Source: a bacterium (lineage in GTDB: Bacteria > Fidelibacterota > Marinisomatia > Marinisomatales > JAHJCW01). From it: a DNA stretch of 5,267 nucleotides. The notes beneath the pieces are model-generated. The model had not been told where the DNA came from. It saw nothing but the letters and a program-made list of their open reading frames with translations, and searched no databases. Each line of letters opens with the position of its first letter. Positions within the stretch are counted from its first letter, which is position 1. This document shows, piece after piece, positions 1 through 5,267 of the stretch. The DNA lies in NCBI GenBank assembly GCA_030621275.1, contig JAUXHY010000119.1, forward strand, positions 1 to 5,267, in the 5' to 3' direction. The position numbers and the translations under genes are program-made.

Positions 1-2
1 TA

Positions 3-785
3 CCAACCTTAAATGATAGATTCTTATGGGTTGATGGTAAGGAGCAATTGGATGAATATTATCGATCTCTGAAAACCATTCAAAATTATATAGATAATTC
101 AGAAATTATAATTGATAAAATAGCCAGGACTGAAAGAGTAATTGCAAGTATTGAAGATGGTCTAGATAAAGAAACCGTCAATTCTACAGAATTCAACAGT
201 CAATTTTTATTTAACGATACAAATATTGATGCAATTGATCGCATTATTTTAGGCGGTGGTATTTTTAGGAATTACTTCTTTAATAAAGTTGCATATTTAT
301 CTTTAGACAATAATATAGTTCTACCTTATAATACAAGTAACGCATGGTTAAATGGTGCCGAAGTGAATTTTGCGATTCATGGTAAAAATGAAATAATTAG
401 ATTAAGTGGAAATTTAACATGGGTAAAGCCAAGCGCTGAGGAAGTATTCCCTAATAAACCAAGTACAACGGGCAGTATCATTTTTGATATTAGAAAAAAA
501 TGGTTCAGTTTAAATATAAGCCACATTTTTAATGGACCTCAACATTATTTACATGGTGGCATTGATATTGAGCAATTGGAAGAACAAAAAAACACAAATC
601 TGACAGTAGCAGTTCAAAAAAGGGTTGGACATGTTAATGCCACTTTAAGCTATACTGTAAGAAATATTTTTTCTAATGAAGTAACAATTTTGACGGCGGG
701 CACTCAAACCGGCGATGTCTTTAATTATTATGATGCTAATAGGCAATTGATTAATCTTAAAATTTCCTTATCCAATAGAAAATGA
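3..785 (+). CDS. C-terminal part of a probable TonB-dependent receptor / outer-membrane beta-barrel protein (5' end outside window)
   Basis: The frame is open from the left edge of the window (first full codon at 3, Pro-Thr-Leu-Asn...), giving 260 residues before TGA at 783-785. The TTG at 48 is an internal Leu codon, not a start. The last ~170 residues alternate polar and hydrophobic residues like beta-strands of an outer-membrane barrel: LNGAEVNFAIHG, IRLSGNLTWV, SIIFDIRKKWFSLNISHIFNG, and a penultimate-strand-like ATLSYTVRNIF, which resembles the 'xLSVRNLFN' block near the end of TonB-dependent receptors. These receptors import ligands such as siderophores or glycans across the outer membrane using TonB energy. 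The plug domain and TonB box would lie upstream and are not visible. The protein ends in LKISLSNRK rather than the usual terminal aromatic residue. A charged, helix-like stretch at about 36-194 is odd for a barrel and may be a long loop. The stop is TGA followed at once by TAA (786-788), and the gene overlaps the next by 4 bp. Another type of outer-membrane barrel is possible. Confidence 0.6.
   Translation, partial: PTLNDRFLWVDGKEQLDEYYRSLKTIQNYIDNSEIIIDKIARTERVIASIEDGLDKETVNSTEFNSQFLFNDTNIDAIDRIILGGGIFRNYFFNKVAYLSLDNNIVLPYNTSNAWLNGAEVNFAIHGKNEIIRLSGNLTWVKPSAEEVFPNKPSTTGSIIFDIRKKWFSLNISHIFNGPQHYLHGGIDIEQLEEQKNTNLTVAVQKRVGHVNATLSYTVRNIFSNEVTILTAGTQTGDVFNYYDANRQLINLKISLSNRK
782..785 (+). promoter_or_regulatory. 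ATGA start/stop overlap (translational coupling)
   Basis: The ATG of the beta-helix lipoprotein (782-784) overlaps the TGA of the barrel gene (783-785). The preceding ~20 bases are T/A-rich with no GGAG-like element, so the lipoprotein is probably translated by ribosomes that terminate on the upstream gene. Coupling would keep the two envelope proteins in a fixed ratio. The overlap is seen directly; the coupling is inference. Confidence 0.7.
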
Positions 786-1978
786 TAAATAAACATAAAA
801 TATTTATTACATTTATAATTATCATATTTGTTTTGCTGAGCATATCGTGCGAATGGCCATTTAATACCAAGCCCACAGAAAATGATGTTTTTGGATTAAC
901 TGTAAATCACAATATCACAAGATTGATGCCAAGTGCAGAAATTAATCTGACTTGGAATGAAATTACCGTTGAACAATTTGCAATGTATAAGATTGAGCGG
1001 ATGCGCACTAAAGACACATTATGGACATCAATTGTGGAATTGTCAGATGCTTTTCAATTGAGCTACACAGATACTATTTGGGATGATGACAATTTGATTT
1101 ACAGAGTTGGTATTGTTGATTTTGAGGATAATGTTCTTTGGGCAACGGAGTCAATATCAATTCCAAAAACAACATCGGTAATTGTACCGGAGGAGTTTGA
1201 AACGATACAGCCGGCATTTGATAGCGAGTTGATAGACGATGGAGATACAATTATAGTAAACCGCGGCATTTATCAGGAAACTCTTGCAATTGCAGGGAAA
1301 GATGTATTAATTAGATCAGTAGGAGGATACAAATCAACTACATTAATACCCACATATACCATTGATCCAGCTAAACAGCAACGTGTTCTGAATATTGCGA
1401 CCGGGATTGTAGATGGATTTACAATAGAACAAGGCGTACCAAGCTTTGGAGCCGCTGGTGGTGGGGTTGCTATTACACAAACAGGAACAGTACAGAATTG
1501 TTACATTACAGCAAATCAGTCTGAGTATGGTGGAGGTGTGTTTCTAACGAATGAAAGTAATTTGTATAATAACATTATTTTTAGTAATGCTGCTGGATCG
1601 GGGAGTGGAATTTATATTTCCTCTGCACAGGGGGCGATTGTTAATAATACGCTTTTTAATAATGATATCGTCATAAATGCTAATTGCACAGGATTAGTAC
1701 TTAGAAATAATATAATTTATAATTCTCTACCGGACATATCTTATACAAATTCTGCTAGCCAAACAGGGATTATAATTGATTTTAATTTATTGGATGAAAA
1801 TATAAATGTTGGATCAGATTATATTAATAAAGATCCTGAATTTTTAGATCATATAGAGTTTAAATTATCACCAACCTCCCCTTGTATTAATGCCGGGCAC
1901 GACGGTAATCAGTATCTTGATACTGATGGTTCTCGTAATGATATCGGTGCCTATGGCGGTCCTAAAAGTAGATTATAG
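782..1978 (+). CDS. Lipoprotein with fibronectin-III-like domain and right-handed beta-helix (pectin-lyase-like fold)
   Basis: This complete 398-residue protein ends in TAG. Residues 1-23 form a lipoprotein signal: a Lys/His-containing N-terminus, a long Ile/Phe/Leu core, then LSIS-Cys23, so it should be lipidated and sit in the outer membrane. Residues ~36-128 look like one fibronectin-III-like domain (INLTWNE, YKIERM, LSYTDT, IYRVGIVD). Residues ~133-345 start with VIVPEEFETIQPAFD...DGDTIIVNRGIYQET, the classic opening of NosD/DUF1565-style right-handed beta-helices. They continue with Gly- and Asn-rich coils (AAGGGVAI, EYGGGVFL, GSGSGIYI, LRNNIIYN). The end, SPCINAGHDG...DTDGSRNDIGAYGGP, is a signature of this family in FCB-group bacteria. 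Such helices are seen in polysaccharide lyases and adhesins, but I cannot identify catalytic residues, so enzyme activity is not claimed. The start is fixed by ATGA overlap with the upstream stop. No Shine-Dalgarno sequence is evident, which fits translational coupling to the barrel gene. Confidence 0.85.
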   Translation: MINKHKIFITFIIIIFVLLSISCEWPFNTKPTENDVFGLTVNHNITRLMPSAEINLTWNEITVEQFAMYKIERMRTKDTLWTSIVELSDAFQLSYTDTIWDDDNLIYRVGIVDFEDNVLWATESISIPKTTSVIVPEEFETIQPAFDSELIDDGDTIIVNRGIYQETLAIAGKDVLIRSVGGYKSTTLIPTYTIDPAKQQRVLNIATGIVDGFTIEQGVPSFGAAGGGVAITQTGTVQNCYITANQSEYGGGVFLTNESNLYNNIIFSNAAGSGSGIYISSAQGAIVNNTLFNNDIVINANCTGLVLRNNIIYNSLPDISYTNSASQTGIIIDFNLLDENINVGSDYINKDPEFLDHIEFKLSPTSPCINAGHDGNQYLDTDGSRNDIGAYGGPKSRL

Positions 1979-2059
1979 ACATTAATCTAACTTAGACAAA
2001 TTAATACAATAGCATTTCACTGTAATTATCTATCAATTATTGCTAATTTATTATGTATA

Positions 2060-2065
2060 TATAAT
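2060..2065 (+). promoter_or_regulatory. Possible -10 box upstream of the large secreted protein gene
   Basis: The 128-base gap 1979-2106 is extremely AT-rich. TATAAT at 2060-2065 matches the sigma-70 -10 consensus exactly and lies 41 bases before the start codon. No convincing -35 is present: TTGCTA (2040-2045) is only 14 bases upstream, and TTATTG (2037-2042) has the right 17-base spacing but matches poorly. In such AT-rich sequence the hexamer may be chance, and FCB bacteria often use a different -7/-33 consensus. No GC-rich hairpin with a T-tract was found in the gap, so there is no clear terminator after the lipoprotein gene and read-through transcription is possible. Confidence 0.25.
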
Positions 2066-2077
2066 ATAACTACCGCA

Positions 2078-2096
2078 ACTTAAATAAATATTAAGT
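2078..2096 (+). repeat. Small inverted repeat next to the ribosome binding site
   Basis: ACTTAA (2078-2083) is complementary to TTAAGT (2091-2096) around a 7-base loop, forming a weak 6-bp hairpin whose 3' arm ends directly beside the GGAG at 2097-2100. It could slightly affect access to the ribosome binding site, but it is AT-rich and may be chance. Confidence 0.25.
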
Positions 2097-2100
2097 GGAG
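2097..2100 (+). promoter_or_regulatory. Shine-Dalgarno GGAG deciding the start at 2107
   Basis: GGAG at 2097-2100 is followed by six A/T bases and then ATG at 2107, which is ideal spacing. This argues against the in-frame GTG at 2095, which lies within the ribosome binding site itself and would only add four residues in front of the signal peptide. Confidence 0.75.
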
Positions 2101-2106
2101 ATAATA

Positions 2107-3105
2107 ATGAAAAACAAACAATTATATCTTCTAATTTTTACAATACTAATTTCAACAGTATTTATAACAGCGCAACAAAGTCCCTGTAAATTTAATAAAA
2201 ACAATCTATCTAAGCCGTTGGTTCATTCAGCAAATAACTTCGATGGCAATCGTATAGACTGCGACATGGAAAACAACGGAATGTTTGTCAGTCACAACAT
2301 ATCAGGTAGATCGGGGTTATCCTGGCCGAAAGGGAATAATACCCAAACAATATTTTGTTCTGGTGTATGGCTTGGTGGTGTTGTGAATGGAGATACGTTA
2401 GTCTCAGCAGGGGAATATGCCGGAGAATATGCAAGTGGTCCTTGGGGAGCCAACCATGATGATCCGTATCATAAGATTTATAAGGTAAATAAAAGTGATT
2501 TAGCTGATCCAATAAATAGTCAAGATTTTCAGAATTGGCCGGTGGAATTTGGAGCGCCATATTCTGATAAAAATAATAATGGTACATATGAACCTTTACC
2601 AATGGGTCCTGACCATCCTGAATTTATTGGAGACCAAGTAGTGTGGATGGTTATGAATGATGGAGTTGATTCATTACATTCAGTATTTCACACAAATCCG
2701 CTTGGCGTGGAAGTTCAAAGGACAATCTTCGGTTTTGACCGCCCCGATGCTTTCGGTGATATGATGTTTGTTAAAGATTTAATAATAAATAAAGGTGGAA
2801 ATACCATTGAGGATATGTATTTTGGAATTTTTTCAGACCCAGATCTTGGTAATGCAGCTGATGACTTTATTGGCTGTGACACCACTTTAGGTCTTGGGAT
2901 TTGCTATAATGATGGTAATGATTCAGAATTTTTATCTGGCTCTTTTGATTGTATGTTCTTTGACGATTGTATTACTCCTGCTTTAGGGTATGACTATTTA
3001 CAAGGACCTGTAGTACCGGCACCGGGTGAAACAGCCAATGCTTTTGGAGAGGAAATTCCTAATTATAAAAATTTAAATGTTACAAGTTTTATCGCATATA
3101 CTTGA
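2107..3105 (+). CDS. Large secreted multidomain protein, N-terminal part (332 residues, ends at in-frame TGA)
   Basis: Starting at ATG 2107 (supported by GGAG 6 bases upstream), residues 1-22 form a type I signal peptide: Lys2/Lys4, hydrophobic core LYLLIFTILISTVFI, cleavage probably after Ala22. The mature part resembles, from memory, large uncharacterised secreted proteins of Ignavibacteria/Marinimicrobia/KSB1-type bacteria. Typical blocks are SGRSGLSWPKG and SGVWLGGVVNG (~70-100), GAPYSDKNNNGTYEP (~151-163), DQVVWMVMNDG (~177-187), EVQRTIFGFDRPDAFGDMMF, and DPDLGNAADDFIGCDTTLG followed by YDYLQGPVVPAPGETA. Seven cysteines lie in this part, with four clustered at residues 257, 266, 282 and 288; disulfides are possible. 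The function is unknown. The fragment ends in NVTSFIAYT with TGA as codon 333, in the middle of a conserved block, so this is not a natural protein end. The same frame continues at 3106-5267. Either this is a broken gene or the TGA is an error or recoded. Confidence 0.8.
   Translation: MKNKQLYLLIFTILISTVFITAQQSPCKFNKNNLSKPLVHSANNFDGNRIDCDMENNGMFVSHNISGRSGLSWPKGNNTQTIFCSGVWLGGVVNGDTLVSAGEYAGEYASGPWGANHDDPYHKIYKVNKSDLADPINSQDFQNWPVEFGAPYSDKNNNGTYEPLPMGPDHPEFIGDQVVWMVMNDGVDSLHSVFHTNPLGVEVQRTIFGFDRPDAFGDMMFVKDLIINKGGNTIEDMYFGIFSDPDLGNAADDFIGCDTTLGLGICYNDGNDSEFLSGSFDCMFFDDCITPALGYDYLQGPVVPAPGETANAFGEEIPNYKNLNVTSFIAYT
3103..3105 (+). other. In-frame TGA interrupting the large secreted protein gene
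   Basis: Codon 333 of the frame opened at 2107 is TGA. Both sides belong to the same protein family and the same frame, with no base gained or lost. The upstream TSFIAYT and downstream GQSIW...NSAREAFNNLQGL make one continuous block. A single base change from TCA (Ser), GGA (Gly), TGG (Trp), CGA (Arg) or similar would account for it. Possible explanations are a point nonsense mutation, a sequencing or assembly error, or recoding. Tryptophan is TGG at all 22 positions of this frame, which argues against TGA being a normal sense codon in this organism. Confidence 0.95.
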
Positions 3106-3135
3106 GGACAATCAATTTGGAGTTGTCCTCCAAAT
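3104..3135 (+). repeat. Two overlapping, mutually exclusive hairpins at the in-frame stop
   Basis: Hairpin A pairs GAGGACAA (3104-3111) with TTGTCCTC (3123-3130): 8 perfect pairs extended by a possible U-G pair (3112-3122), so the last two bases of the TGA lie in the stem. Hairpin B pairs ATTTGGAG (3115-3122) with CTCCAAAT (3128-3135): 8 perfect pairs closing a 5-base loop TTGTC. The 3' arms share 3128-3130 and the 5' arm of B lies in the loop of A, so both cannot form fully at once. No T-tract follows, so this is not an intrinsic terminator. The pairing is seen directly; any role is inference. Confidence 0.7.
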
Positions 3136-5267
3136 AGTGCCCGTGAGGCATTTAATAATTTACAAGGATTAACTAAGGATGGCTTAATGCTTCCGAATGA
3201 AGTCAGCGGAGGAAGTAGATTTGCTTTTCCCGGAGATCCAACGTTGAATATAGATGGCAATGATTCGGAACTTGTGGATTCTGATATTTTCAGGTCTGGT
3301 GATAGATATTTTCTTATGAGTTCCGGTCCATTTACTATGGCTCCAGGAGACAGCCAAGAAGTTGTATTTGCAATAATGCACGCTGCCGCTGGTGGTTGGG
3401 ATGATTCATATTTATACTTAAAGGAAGTAGATAAAGTTGCTCAGACCTATTACGACAGTAGATTTGCTACATCCATCCTACCACCTAAGCCAAACGTATC
3501 GGCTACGGCGTTAGATGACCAAATAATATTGACTTGGGATAATCCTGCAGATTCATATTTGTCTGAAGATGTGATTGATAGAGATCCTAATACCGGTGAA
3601 CCTACCGAATATGTATTCGAAGGCTATAATGTATATCAACTGGAATCGGTGTTAGGAGAAGGTGAAGTAAAATGCATTGCTACATTTGATAAAATAAATG
3701 GAATAACAAAAATACATGATAACATTTTTGATGAAAAATATGGTGCTTATATAAATGTTGTTACTCAATACGGATCTGATTCGGGCATAAATTACGAGCT
3801 TCAAATCACTGTAGATGCTCTCAGAAATAATGTGCCATTACTAGTAAATAGAGAATATTATTTTGCTGTTACGGCTTATGGATATAATCCATATGGTATT
3901 CCAAAAACTTTAGAAAGCGAAAAAGAGATTATAGTTATACGTCCTCAAGTACCTAATACTTGGTCCGCTAATAGCGATTCCGTTCAGTATGGATATTCTT
4001 TTGAAGCTGAGCATTCAAAAGGCACAGGTGATGGTTCAGTATCTGCCACGGTTATTGACGCCACTCAAGTTACGGGTGATGAATATAAGATTACATTTAA
4101 TGATGAATTACTTGTTGGAACAGAAACGTTGGATATTACAAACTGGAACCTTACGAATACAACAACCGGCGAGATCGTATTAAGCAATCAGCCATTGCTT
4201 AATAATATAAATCTTTTAACAGGAGATACGTTAGGTTATGGTGCAAATCTTGTAGTTGATGGACTCCGAGTAAATGTATATGGTCCCAAACCTGATATCA
4301 AGTATGTTGCTGTGGTGGCAAATGCTAATGGACCAATTGATCCTCCGGTTGATGGTTTGCCATATTGGCGTTATCCGGATTGGTTAGTTGCAGGCGGCGA
4401 ATATTCTGGGCAGCAGAGTATTACGAATGATTTAGGTACAGTTTGGCTATTGAATACACATCCAAATTATGGTCCGGGTGGTGTTGAAACATTTTATAAT
4501 TCAGTGGTTGTGTTTTCAGGTGGACTTAATTCACCGAATCAAGGGATGGCAGCAATTGTTCCATCTGATTTTGAATTAAGATTCACTGAAACCGGTGGTT
4601 TAGTTTATGATAACTGGGATGGGAATGGTAATATACCTGTACCATTTGAATGGTGGAATATTGGTGTCGGTACCCCTGACGATACAAGTGATGATTATAG
4701 ATTAATTCCATGGTTACTTGACGACGATGGAAATGGTGTATGGGGATTAGTACCAGATGATCATGAAACCTCAGGTGGCGAAAACGATCCTTACACAGAC
4801 CGTGTTTATGTACATGCACCGGTGAATAATACACCAGGCACAACTGGCTATGATGACTTCTTTGCCAATGCAGCTGCTGATGGCAGCAATGTTAATGAAT
4901 GGTATGGAGCTCCCGGCGAGAATGATCCTGGCGGACCAATGGATACCTGGAGTGTCTTTTCTAGACTAGTATTAATGAATTGGAATGGTGGAGATGCTTT
5001 TGATGCTACTTTCCCGGCAAATATAAATGCCCTGGAACCTGAAACAGGAACAGTGTTTAGAATCGTCACTACCAAACCTAATTCTTCAAGGGATGAGTTC
5101 ACATTTTCGACAGCTTCATTAGTTGGTAATATGATTGAATATAGTCCTGAGAATATAAATGTATGGCCAAATCCATACTTTGGGTATAATCCTGAAGAAA
5201 AGAGCGCTGATGACAGACAAATTCATTTTACGCATTTACCTGAAGAAGGAAAATGTGTTTTGCGAGT
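3106..5267 (+). CDS. Large secreted multidomain protein, continuation after TGA (FN3-like domain, beta-rich regions, C-terminal sorting-type domain; 3' end outside window)
   Basis: The frame of the gene starting at 2107 stays open for 720 codons after the TGA and runs off the window. Numbered from ATG 2107, residues 334-455 continue the first module (NSAREAFNNLQGL, FAFPGDPT, DRYFLMSSGPFTMAPGDSQEVVFAIMHA, VAQTYYDSRFA). Residues ~459-617 are fibronectin-III-like with a long insertion (VSATALDDQIILTWDNP, FEGYNVYQLES, NREYYFAVTAYGYN, PKTLESEKEIIVIRPQ). Residues ~618-1015 are beta-rich, aromatic and Asp/Gly-rich (FEWWNIGVGTPDDTSDDYR, LDDDGNGVWGLVPDD). From ~1017, NINVWPNPYFGYNPEE...IHFTHLPEEGKCVLRV begins a FlgD/type-IX-like C-terminal sorting domain, cut by the window edge with perhaps 50 residues missing. 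The protein is probably exported across the outer membrane or anchored at the surface; its activity is unknown. If translated separately, it could restart at ATG 3187, which has AAGGA at 3175-3179, but that product would lack a signal peptide. Confidence 0.85.

Noticed and set aside
48..50. TTG as the start of the first gene
   Set aside because: The frame is open back to the window edge, no ribosome binding site precedes the TTG, and no signal peptide follows it, although the protein looks like an outer-membrane barrel. It is an internal Leu codon.
2023..2045. Terminator hairpin after the lipoprotein gene
   Set aside because: Only weak 5-bp AT-rich pairings (TAATT/AATTA; TAGCA/TGCTA from 2010) are present, with no GC stem or T-tract.
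2095..2097. GTG as the start of the large secreted protein
   Set aside because: The GTG overlaps the GGAG ribosome binding site for ATG 2107, and the signal peptide begins naturally at MKNKQ.
2288..2602. Minus-strand open frame of 104 codons
   Set aside because: It lies antisense inside the well-supported secreted-protein gene; its His/Tyr-rich composition is the mirror of Asp/Asn/Gly codons, with no start signal or domain.
3104..3135. Intrinsic terminator after the short N-terminal fragment
   Set aside because: The hairpins are perfect but not strongly GC-rich and are followed by AGTGCCCGTGAGG rather than a T-tract, and the coding frame continues through them.
3063..3381. Two short minus-strand open frames (3063-3260 and 3184-3381)
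   Set aside because: Both are antisense to the continuous plus-strand frame, overlap each other and show no domain or ribosome binding site.
3989..4183. Plus-strand 64-codon open frame in another phase
   Set aside because: It lies entirely within the long secreted-protein frame, which has family motifs on both sides; it shows no protein features of its own.
4583..5102. Minus-strand open frames (4583-4843 and 4848-5102)
   Set aside because: They are shadows of the Asp/Gly/Trp-rich plus-strand frame; the His-rich translation of the first reflects complement of Asp/Asn/Trp codons.

Overview
The window is AT-rich and fully coding on the + strand. It looks like a bacterial surface or secretion locus from the Bacteroidota/Chlorobi-type (FCB) assemblage, for example Ignavibacteria, Marinimicrobia, KSB1 or Calditrichota relatives. 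The reasons are a probable TonB-dependent receptor barrel end, a lipoprotein with a right-handed beta-helix ending in the typical DxDGSRNDxGAYGGP signature, and a very large secreted protein with a C-terminal 'WPNPYFGYNP' module of the kind used in type IX-like sorting. The assignment rests on protein style only; no phylogenetic marker is present.

Layout: (1) 3-785, the 3' end of an outer-membrane beta-barrel gene that begins upstream of the window. (2) 782-1978, a complete lipoprotein gene (signal peptide II, fibronectin-III-like domain, pectin-lyase-like beta-helix) whose ATG overlaps the previous stop (ATGA). The two are therefore probably one translationally coupled unit. (3) 1979-2106, a short AT-rich intergenic stretch with a possible -10 box, a small hairpin and a clear Shine-Dalgarno sequence. 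(4) 2107-5267, one very long open frame for a secreted multidomain protein that runs off the window's 3' edge.

The most notable point is that the long gene is interrupted by a single in-frame TGA at 3103-3105 (codon 333). The frame is otherwise open for 720 more codons without any shift, and the protein on the far side is the natural continuation of the same family. The TGA sits at the base of a perfect 8-bp inverted repeat (3104-3111/3123-3130). That repeat overlaps a second perfect 8-bp inverted repeat (3115-3122/3128-3135), so the RNA has two mutually exclusive hairpins exactly at the stop. The choices are a nonsense mutation, a sequence error, or recoding. Genome-wide reassignment of TGA is unlikely because all 31 tryptophans I count in the three genes are TGG and no other in-frame TGA exists.

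Taken together, the genes describe cell-envelope and extracellular functions: an outer-membrane barrel, a coupled lipoprotein probably displayed at the cell surface, and a large secreted or surface-attached protein of unknown activity. I see no RNA gene, mobile element, CRISPR array or antisense gene. The minus-strand open frames are shadows.
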